Source of the DNA: Halioglobus sp.
GTDB taxonomy: Bacteria; Pseudomonadota; Gammaproteobacteria; Pseudomonadales; Halieaceae
Direction: 5' to 3'
Length of the DNA stretch: 64,000 nt
Assembly (NCBI GenBank): GCA_020443425.1
Contig: JAGRIE010000015.1
Span: 26,625-90,624 of the forward strand
Numbering within the stretch: position 1 is the stretch's first letter; each line of letters starts with the position of its first letter. The notes below the pieces were generated by a model, which saw only the letters and a list, made by a program, of their open reading frames with translations, did not search any database and was not told the DNA's origin. The translations under genes and the position numbers were made by a program. Positions 8,072 through 16,886 of the stretch are shown piece after piece.

Positions 8072-9166
8072 ATGCCGGCGCGCCCTGACACCGATGACTA
8101 TCGCGCGCTGTTTCTCAATCCCACCCCGATGATGGATATGCGCGCGCCGGCGGAATTCTCGCGCGGTGCATTCCCCTGCGCGATCAGCCTGCCGTTGATG
8201 AGCGATCAGGAGCGTGCCCAGGTGGGCACCTGTTACAAACAGCGCGGCCAGGACGCAGCCATTGAGCTGGGCCACCAGTTGGTCAGCGGCGAGCTGAAAG
8301 CGCAGCGCGTGGCGCAGTGGGTGGCCTTCACCCACCAGCACCCCCGGGGCTATCTCTACTGTTTTCGCGGCGGCCTGCGTTCGCAGACAGTGCAACAATG
8401 GCTGCGCGATGCGGGTGTCGACTACCCGCTGGTCGTCGGTGGCTACAAGGCCATGCGGCGTTTTTTACTGGAGGAACTGGAGCGCTCACTGCAGGCGGCC
8501 TCGCTGGTGCTGGTCACTGGCAAAACCGGTACAGGCAAGACACGGGTGATTTCGCGGCTCGCCAGCGCGGTCGACCTCGAGGGCCTGGCGAATCACCGCG
8601 GATCCAGTTTCGGCCAGATGCTCACAGCGCAGCCCAGCCAGATCGATTTTGAAAACAGCCTCAGCATTGCGCTGTTGCGATTACTGGCCCGGGGGGAACA
8701 GCGTATCTTCCTGGAGGACGAGGGCCGCCTGATCGGATCGCTGGCACTGCCGGAACTACTGCGTGAAAAAATGCGCGAAGCGCCCATGGTTGTGGTGGAG
8801 CAGAGCCTTGAGGCGCGTATCGATATCGTGCTGGAGGACTACGTTGTCGATTTGGGCAGGCGTTTCACGCTCATGTTCGGTGAGGACGGTGCCCGGTTGC
8901 ACAGCGAAAAATTGCAGCGCGACCTCGACAAGATCAGCCGGCGCCTGGGCGGCCTGCGCTGTCAACAGGTGGGTGAGTTGATGCAATTGGCGTTCGAGCG
9001 CCAATGGCAGACCGGGGATGTCTCCCGCCACCGGCACTGGATAAGTGTGCTGCTGGAAAAATACTACGATCCGATGTACGAGTACCAGTTGTCGAAACGC
9101 GCGGGCAGCCGCCTGTTCAGCGGTGATCGCCAGGCGGTCCTCGCCTGGGCGCAGCGGGACGCCTAG
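8072..9166 (+). CDS. mnmH: tRNA 2-selenouridine synthase
   Basis: MnmH (SelU, YbbB) replaces sulfur in 2-thiouridine at the wobble position of tRNAs for Lys, Glu and Gln with selenium, using selenophosphate and passing through a geranylated intermediate. The 364-residue protein has the N-terminal rhodanese-like domain with catalytic Cys97 in YCFRGGLRSQ, and a P-loop VTGKTGTGKT (about 148-157). The family motif RGSSFGQM is also present. The next gene, encoding a SelD fusion that makes selenophosphate, starts one base after this stop, giving a complete two-gene selenouridine pathway. Confidence 0.95.
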   Translation: MPARPDTDDYRALFLNPTPMMDMRAPAEFSRGAFPCAISLPLMSDQERAQVGTCYKQRGQDAAIELGHQLVSGELKAQRVAQWVAFTHQHPRGYLYCFRGGLRSQTVQQWLRDAGVDYPLVVGGYKAMRRFLLEELERSLQAASLVLVTGKTGTGKTRVISRLASAVDLEGLANHRGSSFGQMLTAQPSQIDFENSLSIALLRLLARGEQRIFLEDEGRLIGSLALPELLREKMREAPMVVVEQSLEARIDIVLEDYVVDLGRRFTLMFGEDGARLHSEKLQRDLDKISRRLGGLRCQQVGELMQLAFERQWQTGDVSRHRHWISVLLEKYYDPMYEYQLSKRAGSRLFSGDRQAVLAWAQRDA

Positions 9167-9167
9167 C

Positions 9168-11384
9168 GTGGACGCCCCCGCCGAGTTGCACCGCGACCTG
9201 GTGCTGGTGGGCGGCGGTCACAGCCATGTGCTGGCGCTGCGTATGCTGGCCATGCGGCCGATCGACGGCCTGCGCATCACATTGGTCTCCCCGGCCAGCC
9301 ACAGTCCCTATTCCGGCATGCTGCCCGGCCTGGTTTCCGGTCACTACCGCTTTGAACAGTCACATATCGATCTGCTGCGCCTGTGCCAGTGGGCCGGAGT
9401 GCGCTTTATCACCGCGCAGGTCACTGCTATCGATACTGCCGCGCGACGCCTGTCGCTGGCGGGCCGGCCGGCAATCAGTTACGACGTGGTCAGCCTGGAC
9501 ATCGGCTCCGAACCAGAGCTCGACTCGGTGCCGGGTGCCCGGGAATATGCGACGCCGGTAAAGCCGGTGGCCGGTCTTTGGCAGCGCTGGCAGGCTCTGT
9601 ATGAGCGGATCGCCAGCCGTGGCGACCGCGAGCCATTTCATATCGCCGTGGTGGGCGGCGGTGCCGGCAGTGTGGAGTTGGTGCTGGCGATGTCCCACCG
9701 GCTGCAGGCGCAGCCGGGGCAGTTCGAGCTGTGGTGTGCCGCCGCAGAGATCCTCCCGGGTCACAGCGCGCGCGCCCGGCAGTCCGTGCTGTCGGAGCTG
9801 CAGCGCCGCGGCATTCGTGTGCACTGCGACGCGCGTATTGCCGCGGTGACCGGCAGCGAACTGGTACTGGGCGATGGCCGTCGCGCTCCCTACGGGGAGC
9901 TGTTCTGGTGCACCGGCGCCGCGCCGGCACCCTGGATAGCCGCCAGCGGACTGGCGACTGATGAACAGGGCTTTCTCGCCGTGCGCGACACCCTGCAGGC
10001 GATGCACGACGATTGTCTCTTCGGGGCCGGGGATATTGCGGTCCAGGTCAACCACCCGCGCCCGAAAGCGGGGGTGTATGCGGTGCGCCAGGGTCCCCTG
10101 CTCGCCTACAACCTGCGCGCGCTGTTACTGCAAAAACCGCTGCGCGAACACCGGCCGCAGCGTCGGTTCCTGTCGCTGATATCACTGGGCGACAAACGCG
10201 CCACGGCAGACAGGAGTGGCTTGAGTGCCACAGGTCACTGGGTCTGGCGCTGGAAGGATCGCATTGACCGGGCCTTTATGGCGCGCTTCGTGGACCTGCC
10301 CGCGGTTATGGGTGCTGCCGCCAGCGACAGCCTGCCCCGTTTGCAGCGGCCTGCCCAGGCTGTTTGCGGGGGCTGCGGGGCGAAAGTGGGTGCGGATGCG
10401 CTCGGCGCTGCGCTGTCACAGCTGCACCTGGACTATCCACAGCACTGTAGCGGCGGCGGGGATGACGCAGCGGCCCTGTCCGCACCACCGGGCGTCGCGC
10501 TGCTGCAGAGCCTGGATGTGCTGCGCGAACTGGTGCCAGACCCCTGGCTGATGGGGCGTATTGCCGCGCAACACGCGCTCAGTGATCTCTATGCCTGCGG
10601 CGCCAGGCCGCTGTCGGCGCTGGCGGCTGTAACCCTGCCCTATGCGAGCCCGTCGATACTGCAGCGTGAGTTACAACAGCTGCTGGCGGGGGCGCTGCAC
10701 GAGTTTGCCGCTGCGGACTGCCAGCTGGCGGGTGGCCACAGTATGCAGGGTGGTGAACTCAGTATCGGCTTCGTCGTCAACGGTGTCCCGATGGCCGGCG
10801 ACGGTAAGCTGCTGCCGAAAGCCGGCGCGCAGCCGGGCGACGCACTCGTATTGACCAAGGCGCTGGGCACCGGGGTACTGTTCGCCGCCCATATGCAACT
10901 TGCGGCCGATGGACGCGATGTCACAGCGGCGACTGACGCCATGCTGCAGGGCAATGCCGCCGCAGCTGGACTGGCGCTGGCGCATGGCGCCAGTGCCTGT
11001 ACAGACATCACCGGTTTCGGCCTGCTCGGGCATCTGCTGGAGATGCTGGCCGGCACCTGTAGCGCGCGGTTGTCGCCGTCACAGCTGCCGGTGCTTGACG
11101 GCGTGCTGGGGCATATTCGGGCGGGTATCGAGAGCACGATGCACGCAGCCAATGAGCGCAGCGCGGGGCCGCTGTTGCAGTACCCGGCAGCGGTGGACGC
11201 GGCGCGACGGCAACTGTTGTTCGACCCGCAGACCAGTGGCGGACTGTTGATAGCGATTTCCAGTGGGCGCGCTCCAGGGCTGTGCGAGGCGCTGCGCGCC
11301 AGCGGCTATACCAAGGCGCGCGTTATCGGCGAGGTAGTCGAGGCTGTGCCGGGAGAGGCTGTGTCCATCCAGCTTGCTGACTAG
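9168..11384 (+). CDS. selD: Fusion of FAD/NAD(P)-dependent oxidoreductase with selenide, water dikinase
   Basis: Residues 1 to ~385 form an NDH-2-like pyridine nucleotide-disulfide oxidoreductase (LVLVGGGHSHV near the N-terminus, a second dinucleotide site IAVVGGGAGSVELVL, and FGAGDIA). Residues ~395-738 form SelD, which makes selenophosphate from selenide and ATP: CGGCGAKVG with Cys400, Cys403 and Lys406, GGGDDAA, and FDPQTSGGLL. The catalytic position is Cys, with no in-frame UGA, so no Sec decoding is needed. I start at GTG 9168, one base after mnmH's stop, because the open frame to 9045 would overlap mnmH. The same fusion is known in cyanobacteria and some proteobacteria; the oxidoreductase half may supply reduced selenium, which is inference. 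Confidence 0.93.
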   Translation: MDAPAELHRDLVLVGGGHSHVLALRMLAMRPIDGLRITLVSPASHSPYSGMLPGLVSGHYRFEQSHIDLLRLCQWAGVRFITAQVTAIDTAARRLSLAGRPAISYDVVSLDIGSEPELDSVPGAREYATPVKPVAGLWQRWQALYERIASRGDREPFHIAVVGGGAGSVELVLAMSHRLQAQPGQFELWCAAAEILPGHSARARQSVLSELQRRGIRVHCDARIAAVTGSELVLGDGRRAPYGELFWCTGAAPAPWIAASGLATDEQGFLAVRDTLQAMHDDCLFGAGDIAVQVNHPRPKAGVYAVRQGPLLAYNLRALLLQKPLREHRPQRRFLSLISLGDKRATADRSGLSATGHWVWRWKDRIDRAFMARFVDLPAVMGAAASDSLPRLQRPAQAVCGGCGAKVGADALGAALSQLHLDYPQHCSGGGDDAAALSAPPGVALLQSLDVLRELVPDPWLMGRIAAQHALSDLYACGARPLSALAAVTLPYASPSILQRELQQLLAGALHEFAAADCQLAGGHSMQGGELSIGFVVNGVPMAGDGKLLPKAGAQPGDALVLTKALGTGVLFAAHMQLAADGRDVTAATDAMLQGNAAAAGLALAHGASACTDITGFGLLGHLLEMLAGTCSARLSPSQLPVLDGVLGHIRAGIESTMHAANERSAGPLLQYPAAVDAARRQLLFDPQTSGGLLIAISSGRAPGLCEALRASGYTKARVIGEVVEAVPGEAVSIQLAD

Positions 11385-11411
11385 CGCTGTGACAGCGCGT
11401 CGCGACGCGCT
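11384..11411. repeat. Overlapping palindromes between selD and the sulfatase gene
   Basis: GCGCTG and CAGCGC (11384-11389, 11393-11398) form one hairpin. An overlapping perfect 18-base palindrome, AGCGCGTCG then CGACGCGCT, occupies 11394-11411. The two cannot form together. They lie between convergent genes and could terminate transcription from both sides, but no U-run is present. Confidence 0.6.
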
Positions 11412-11432
11412 ATCCGGCCAGGCCGACCCGGA

Positions 11433-12851
11433 TCAGGTCAGTGCGGCAAGGCCGCCCTCCAGTTTGCCCGTTTTACCCAGCAGGTTGTTGTATTCCCGGG
11501 GATCGCTGGAGAGGTCGTACAGCTCCTCGCCCCCGTCCGGGTAGCGCGTCCAGCGCCACTTCCCGATGCGTGTGGACACGGCATCGCCCCAGCGCATCTC
11601 GGCCGGCCGCGCCCTGGCCCCCTCCGCTGTTATTCCCAGCAGGCTGGCGCCTTCAAACTGCGCCGGTTGCGGTATGCCGGCAATCTCCACCAGTGTCGGC
11701 GCCAGGTCGAGCAGGCTGACGGGGTGGTCAAATCCCCCGCCCTGCTCCAGTAATCCCGGTGCGCGTATCAGCAGCGGTACCCGGCTCGCATGCTCCCACA
11801 GCGCCATCTTTCGCCAGTGCAGTTTTTCACCGAGGTGGTAGCCGTTGTCCGACCACAACACCACGACGGTGTTATCCGCGTAGGCGCTGGCGTCCAGCGC
11901 CGCCAGTATCTGGCCGATCATGGCATCGGTGTGGCTGCAGGCCGCGAGATAGGCCTGTACGTGCTGCGGCCACAGCCCCGACCTCATCACGAGTTCATTC
12001 TGGGTGGCCTCCTCGCCATGGCTTGTGATGATCGGCTTATCTGCCAGCAGTACGCCGTCAGCGGGAATATCATCCAGGTCATCAGTTCGCACTTCGGGCA
12101 GTACCACCTCGTCCAGCGGGTGCAGGTCGAAGGCCCACTGGGGCAGTCGCCACGGCAGGTGAGGTTCAGACAGGCCGATGGCCATCAGCCACGGCTTGCT
12201 GCGCGCCACGCCCAGTTGCGCCACCGCGAAATCTGCTGAAACCTGGTCGGTGTGTATGTCCCCGGGTGGCAGCGGGCCGTAGTCAAACAGCGTGTCGTGC
12301 TCCCCGAAACTCTTCTTCGCCTCCTTATAGGGCTGGTAGACATCCCAGAAACGCCTCGTTCCCTTACCCCAATGGAACACCTTGCCGGTTGATATCGTCG
12401 CGTATCCCGCCTCGGAGAAGTACAGCGGCAGCGGGCGCAGCTCCCGGGACATCAGCAGCTCCCGGTAGGCCGCTAGGTCAGATTCATCATCCACCTTGGT
12501 CGTTTCCGGGCTGAGGCCCCACAGCGCCGAGGCGCGGCTGGCGATGCAGACTGGCACAGAGCAGTAGGCGCGATTGAAGGCGTACGACTGCGCCCGCAGG
12601 CGGTCGATATTCGGTGTGTGGACGCCGGGGTGTGCGCCCAGATAGCCCACCCAGTCATTCAGGTCATCAATGCACAACATCAGTATGTTGGGGCGCTTGG
12701 CCGCCGCGGGTGCCTCCGGTGTCCTGGTATCGGCAACAGGTGCCGAAGGGGGGGCGGTCGCTTTGACGGCTTTTTTGTCGGAGCAGCCGACCAGTGCGGC
12801 AGCGGCAGCGGTGGCGGCAGCGGTGAGTAATTTTCGTCTGTCTATATCCAT
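11433..12851 (-). CDS. Sulfatase family hydrolase, predicted Tat-exported lipoprotein
   Basis: The product (472 residues from the chosen start) is a type I sulfatase resembling the iduronate-2-sulfatase group: PNILMLCIDDLNDWVGYLG holds metal ligands, HTPNIDRL follows, and VLWSDNGYHLGE is the C-terminal metal-site motif. The formylglycine site reads C-I-A-S-R (Cys102), lacking the usual Pro of CXPXR. The N-terminus MDIDRRKLLTAAATAAAAAL with VGC (Cys23) looks like a Tat signal with a lipobox, so the enzyme is probably periplasmic or membrane-anchored. I start at ATG 12851 because a GTG 87 bases upstream would bury the twin-arginine motif. Substrate (sulfated sugar or other ester) is unknown, and no maturase gene is adjacent. 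Confidence 0.82.
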   Translation of the reverse strand: MDIDRRKLLTAAATAAAAALVGCSDKKAVKATAPPSAPVADTRTPEAPAAAKRPNILMLCIDDLNDWVGYLGAHPGVHTPNIDRLRAQSYAFNRAYCSVPVCIASRASALWGLSPETTKVDDESDLAAYRELLMSRELRPLPLYFSEAGYATISTGKVFHWGKGTRRFWDVYQPYKEAKKSFGEHDTLFDYGPLPPGDIHTDQVSADFAVAQLGVARSKPWLMAIGLSEPHLPWRLPQWAFDLHPLDEVVLPEVRTDDLDDIPADGVLLADKPIITSHGEEATQNELVMRSGLWPQHVQAYLAACSHTDAMIGQILAALDASAYADNTVVVLWSDNGYHLGEKLHWRKMALWEHASRVPLLIRAPGLLEQGGGFDHPVSLLDLAPTLVEIAGIPQPAQFEGASLLGITAEGARARPAEMRWGDAVSTRIGKWRWTRYPDGGEELYDLSSDPREYNNLLGKTGKLEGGLAALT

Positions 12852-12955
12852 AACAATCCAGGCGCTTGATGACAGTAAAAGTGTGGGACGGCGCGATCGC
12901 GGCTGTGCTGAGTCAAGCGGCGGCCGGCTCAGTGGCACGGGTCTGCGGCAGCACG

Positions 12956-13381
12956 CTATTTCCCATCCCAGTAGCGGGTCATTTCAAGGTACAGGAAAGA
13001 CGCTGTCCAGGTGACCAGCACCAGGCCGGTCAGGGACTCGAGCCCGGCGAGGAAGCGCAGGTCACCAAGCGGCACGATATCGCCGGTACCGAGCGTGGTG
13101 TAGCAGGTGAACGAATAGTAGACACAGTCCAGCAGGCTGCCGTCGAACTGCCCGGTCAGCGACCCCCAGTCGTCGGCCTCGTTCATATAAAAATAGGCAA
13201 GCCCGAAAATCCAGATTTCAGCTGTGTGTGCCAGCAGTGCGAAGAATACGCCCAGCACGATACGAAAGCGGTGCCGTATGTGCATTTTCGGCATCAGCAA
13301 GGTGATCTGGTGCAGGAACTCGTAGTGAATCATCACAGCGAGGCCGATAATGATCAAATTGACGGTAAACACGATGACCAA
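12956..13381 (-). CDS. Small ion channel protein (Ion_trans_2-like)
   Basis: The 141-residue membrane protein has three hydrophobic helices (about 2-20, 42-65, 110-130) and a re-entrant loop DCVYYSFTCYTTLGTGDIVP. The TTLGTGD segment (95-101) occupies the place of the potassium-channel selectivity filter TVGYGD. Thr replaces the filter Tyr, so ion selectivity is uncertain. No regulatory RCK domain follows. The start is taken as TTG at 13381 with GCGGGATC just before it; a GTG three codons later is equally possible. Function as a potassium or non-selective cation channel is inferred from topology. Confidence 0.7.
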   Translation of the reverse strand: MVIVFTVNLIIIGLAVMIHYEFLHQITLLMPKMHIRHRFRIVLGVFFALLAHTAEIWIFGLAYFYMNEADDWGSLTGQFDGSLLDCVYYSFTCYTTLGTGDIVPLGDLRFLAGLESLTGLVLVTWTASFLYLEMTRYWDGK

Positions 13382-13568
13382 GATCCCGCATCTCCCTGCG
13401 GTGGATTATTGCCAGCTACTGTAACCTTATTTCCCGCTCAGCATGAAGTGCCGCACTGTTTTTTGGTGAAAATCCCATGCATAAATGCCGCCGTAAGGGG
13501 GTGTGAATTTCGCTGGACAGCCCTTATAGTTCGTAACCCTACACCCTCGCTTGCCAGCAAGCATTGAT

Positions 13569-14672
13569 ATGAAATACACATCGAAAATATTGGTTTTCCT
13601 CTTCGCCGCGCTCTCCGTGACTGCCTGCACCAAAAAAGCTGTCTATGTGGACGAGAGCTTCTCCAATGACAGCCCCTTCAAGTTGCGGGTCGATGATGAC
13701 GTCGCACTGGCCTGTGAGAGCGCGCGCCGCTCCCTGCTCGGGCAGGGTTACCTGATCGATCTTGCAAACAGTGATGAGGTGAAGGCCCGCAAGGCGACGC
13801 GGGGTGAAAATACCTTTATAGAGATGAATGTGGTGTGCGTTCCGGAAGTGGGTGGCAGCACCATTTTTGCCGCCGGCGTGCTGAGCACATACGACCTGAA
13901 GAAGAACAGCAGCTCCGCCAGTGTCGGCCTCAGCGCACTCGGCTCTATTTCACTGCCCATCGGACAGAGCGTTGATTCACTGGTGAAGGTGTCTGAAGAG
14001 ACGATCGACGACAAGGACTTTTACAAACGGTTCTTCGCGGCCGTCGATAAAGTGCTGGATGACATGGAAGCGAACAAGGTATCTGAAGAGCCTGAAGTGG
14101 AGACTGTGGTGGAATCCGTGGAGATTGAAACAGCGCCGCCGGCGGTGCAATCCACGATCTGGCCAGAGCTCTTTCCCGAGACTGCAGAGCCAGAGACTGC
14201 AGAGCCCGAGACTGCCGTCGAACCGACCCCTGCGCAAACCGCAGCCGAGACAGCACCCGGGCCGGTGACGGCGGAACCTGTGGCACCGGTCTCCACCCTG
14301 CCGGCGACACCCGTGCAGGCGGCACCAGCGGAACCTGCCCTGCCTGCGGTGCCTGCCAGCGTCGAGGGCATGTCGGGCGTGGTGGCGCCGACCCCGGCGG
14401 ACGCCGAGCCACTGGGGATCTCCGCTGGACCCGGCCCCGATGAGGAGCCGCTGGGTATTCCCGCGATGACGAACACTGCCGCGAAGCCGGCGGAAGTCGC
14501 GCCCCAGCCCGCTGCCGCGCAGCAGCCTGCGGCCGCCGTGTTAACTCCGATTGTGACGACGGCGGAGGAAAAAGTGCTGGCAGTCCCTGCCGCCAGCGCG
14601 GCGCAGCCGGAGCCGACGCCCGCGCCCGACAGCAGCACTGCCCCTATCGAGCGGATCGAGGATCTCTTCTAG
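13569..14672 (+). CDS. DUF2242 family lipoprotein with Pro/Ala/Glu-rich tail
   Basis: A lipoprotein signal peptide (MKYTSKILVFLFAALSVTAC, acylated Cys20) precedes a DUF2242 domain of about 150 residues, recognisable from SARRSLLGQGYLI, VKARKATRG, a SSASVGLSALGSISLP segment and DDKDFYKRFFAAVDKVL. The family's role is unknown. The remaining ~190 residues are low-complexity Pro/Ala/Glu/Val, including the triplicated PETAE unit at 14178-14212, and probably extend into the periplasm like an envelope spacer. I use ATG 13569 rather than the in-frame TTG at 13551 because it gives an ideal signal peptide. Confidence 0.8.
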   Translation: MKYTSKILVFLFAALSVTACTKKAVYVDESFSNDSPFKLRVDDDVALACESARRSLLGQGYLIDLANSDEVKARKATRGENTFIEMNVVCVPEVGGSTIFAAGVLSTYDLKKNSSSASVGLSALGSISLPIGQSVDSLVKVSEETIDDKDFYKRFFAAVDKVLDDMEANKVSEEPEVETVVESVEIETAPPAVQSTIWPELFPETAEPETAEPETAVEPTPAQTAAETAPGPVTAEPVAPVSTLPATPVQAAPAEPALPAVPASVEGMSGVVAPTPADAEPLGISAGPGPDEEPLGIPAMTNTAAKPAEVAPQPAAAQQPAAAVLTPIVTTAEEKVLAVPAASAAQPEPTPAPDSSTAPIERIEDLF

Positions 14673-14762
14673 CTTTCGGTGCACGCCTGTGCCCTGTTGC
14701 TCGCATGCAGCCATGCCAGTGTGCAACGATCGCCCCGCTGTTGACCTCTTTGCCAGGGCTGT

Positions 14763-16661
14763 TCAGGGCAGCCTTTCCAGATTCACCGTGTCCAGCACGC
14801 ATGCAATTTCATCGAGAATCACCGGGTCATCAATTGTCGCAGGCATCGTGTATGGCTCGCCGTCGGCGATCTTGCGCAGGGTGCCGCGCAAAATCTTCCC
14901 GGACCGGGTTTTCGGCAGGCGCGTCACCACGCGCAGGTGCTTGAAGCTCGCCAGTGGGCCGATGTCATGCCGTATCATCGCCACCACTTCCTGCTCCAGC
15001 TCTGTCTCGCCGATATCGGCGCCGGTCTTCAGTACCGCAAGTCCTATCGGCACCTGGCCCTTGATCGGGCACTTCACTCCCAGCACCGCACATTCGGCAA
15101 TGGACTGGTGGTTGGCGATTACCTCCTCCATGCCGCCGGTGGAGAGCCGGTGGCCGGCCACATTCATCACATCATCGAGTCGGCTCATCACATAGACGTA
15201 GCCGTCCTCGTCGATGAATCCGGCGTCGGCGGTAGCGTAATAACCGGGAAATTCCGCGAGATAGGAGTCGATGAAGCGCTGGTCGTCCTGCCACAGTGTC
15301 TGCAAGCAGCCCGGTGGCAGGGGCAGTTTGATCGCCAGCGCGCCGGTGTGACCGGCAGGCACAGGCGCAGCGTGTTCGTCTAGTACCTGGATATCAAACC
15401 CCGGTACCGGCACAGTGGCGCTGCCGTATTTGACCGGCAGCAGCCCGAGTCCCAGCGGATTGGCCGCCTGCGGCCAACCGGTTTCGGTCTGCCACCAGTG
15501 GTCAATCACCGGGACCTGCAAGTGATTCTCCGCCCACTGTATGGTGTCCGGGTCGGCGCGCTCACCCGCCAGGAACAGGGCGCGCAGGCAGCCGGTGTCA
15601 TACGTTTTCAGCAGATCACCATGAGGGTCCTCCTTCTTGATGACGCGAAATGCCGTGGGGGCAGTGAAAAAGGTCTTCACCTGATGCTGTTCGATGACCC
15701 GCCAGAAAACCCCTGCATCCGGCGTGCCCACGGGCTTGCCCTCAAACAGCACGGTGGTATTGCCGTTGAGCAGCGGCCCGTAAACAATATACGAGTGCCC
15801 GACGACCCAGCCGACGTCAGAGGCCGCCCAGTACACTTCGCCGGGTTGCGCGCCGTAGATATTCTGCATTGACCACTTCAGGGCCACCATGTGGCCGCCG
15901 TTGTCGCGCACCACGCCTTTCGGCACCCCGGTCGTGCCGGAGGTGTAAAGGATATAGAGTGGATCGGTTGCAGCGACAGGAACACAGTCCTGGGGCTCTG
16001 CCGTATCCAGGGCGCGCTGCCAGTCGATATCCCTGCCGGGCACCAGTTTGGCCGTGCTGTTCTCGCGCTGGAACACGACGCAGTGCTCGGGTTTGCAGTG
16101 CGCCAGCTCGAGCGCGCTGTCGAGCAGCGGTTTGTACTCGACGACCCTGCGGGTTTCGATGCCATGCGAGGCGGACAGCACAAGCCTGGGTCTGGCATCG
16201 TTGATGCGCTTGGCCAGCTCTTCCGCGGCGAAGCCGCCGAATACCACGGAGTGGATGGCGCCTATCCTGGCGCAGGCCAGCATCGCGATCGCGGTCTCCG
16301 GGATCATCGGCATGTAAATCACCACTCTATCGCCTTTACTGGCACCCAGCGCGACCAGCACACCGGCAAAACGGGCCACCTCCGACTGCAGCTCCCGGAA
16401 GGTGTAGCTGCGCACTGTGCCGGTCACCGGGCTGTCGTAGATCAGGGCAGCCTGCTCACCGCGGCCCTCGTCGACATGCCGGTCGACACAGTTGTAGCAG
16501 GTGTTGGTTTCGGCGCCGGCAAACCAGCGGTAGAACGGCGCCTGCGTGCTGTCCAGTACCCTGTCCCACGGCCTGCTCCAGACCAGGGAGGCGGCCGCCT
16601 CCGCCCAGAAACCCTCGGGGTCGTCGCGCCACTGCTGCCAGCTTTCCTGGTATGTGCTCAT
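14763..16661 (-). CDS. prpE: Propionyl-CoA synthetase
   Basis: This 632-residue adenylate-forming enzyme activates propionate to propionyl-CoA with ATP and CoA. It has the ANL core YTSGTTGVPKGVVRDNGGH, the DVGWVVGHSYIVYGPL segment, WWQTETGWPQ, and the C-terminal KTRSGKILRG whose Lys is the acetylation-controlled catalytic residue. The N-terminal CYNCVDRHV and PAFYRWFAGAETN-type sequences favour PrpE over acetyl-CoA synthetase. The rest of the methylcitrate pathway is not in the window, so it stands alone here. Confidence 0.9.
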   Translation of the reverse strand: MSTYQESWQQWRDDPEGFWAEAAASLVWSRPWDRVLDSTQAPFYRWFAGAETNTCYNCVDRHVDEGRGEQAALIYDSPVTGTVRSYTFRELQSEVARFAGVLVALGASKGDRVVIYMPMIPETAIAMLACARIGAIHSVVFGGFAAEELAKRINDARPRLVLSASHGIETRRVVEYKPLLDSALELAHCKPEHCVVFQRENSTAKLVPGRDIDWQRALDTAEPQDCVPVAATDPLYILYTSGTTGVPKGVVRDNGGHMVALKWSMQNIYGAQPGEVYWAASDVGWVVGHSYIVYGPLLNGNTTVLFEGKPVGTPDAGVFWRVIEQHQVKTFFTAPTAFRVIKKEDPHGDLLKTYDTGCLRALFLAGERADPDTIQWAENHLQVPVIDHWWQTETGWPQAANPLGLGLLPVKYGSATVPVPGFDIQVLDEHAAPVPAGHTGALAIKLPLPPGCLQTLWQDDQRFIDSYLAEFPGYYATADAGFIDEDGYVYVMSRLDDVMNVAGHRLSTGGMEEVIANHQSIAECAVLGVKCPIKGQVPIGLAVLKTGADIGETELEQEVVAMIRHDIGPLASFKHLRVVTRLPKTRSGKILRGTLRKIADGEPYTMPATIDDPVILDEIACVLDTVNLERLP

Positions 16662-16791
16662 ATGTCGTGTGTTCCCCGCTGTCGCGTTGGCGTGTCCTGC
16701 AATCCTACATTGGAACGGGCTGAGTTTTCACCCGTGTGCCGCAATGCCGTGATCGGGTCGGTGGGTCTGGCACCCTTTCCCGGGTGCAGAT

Positions 16792-16818
16792 TGATCTGAC
16801 TGGTGCCCTGTCGCGTAT
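16792..16818 (+). promoter_or_regulatory. Possible ECF-type promoter upstream of folE
   Basis: TGATC at 16792-16796 and CGTAT at 16814-16818 are separated by 17 bases, about 70 bases before the folE start. This pair resembles promoters of ChrR-controlled ECF sigma factors (photo-oxidative stress). The downstream folE-DUF2878-lipocalin set fits that regulon. Single occurrence, recognised by eye only. Confidence 0.3.
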
Positions 16819-16886
16819 ACCCCTCAAGCTCCGCCGGGTCGTGACGGTCTGGTGGTCGATACTAAACCTGTGAAGAGAATAACACT

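Noticed and set aside
7208-8398. 396-codon open frame opposite rdgC and mnmH
   Set aside because: Spans two well-supported genes on the other strand, with no family features.
10362-10388. Possible selenocysteine in SelD
   Set aside because: The active-site codon is TGC (Cys), not TGA, and the frame is continuous.
14178-14212. Short tandem repeat considered as CRISPR-like
   Set aside because: It is an in-frame PETAE protein repeat of 15-base units without spacers. No CRISPR array was seen in the window.
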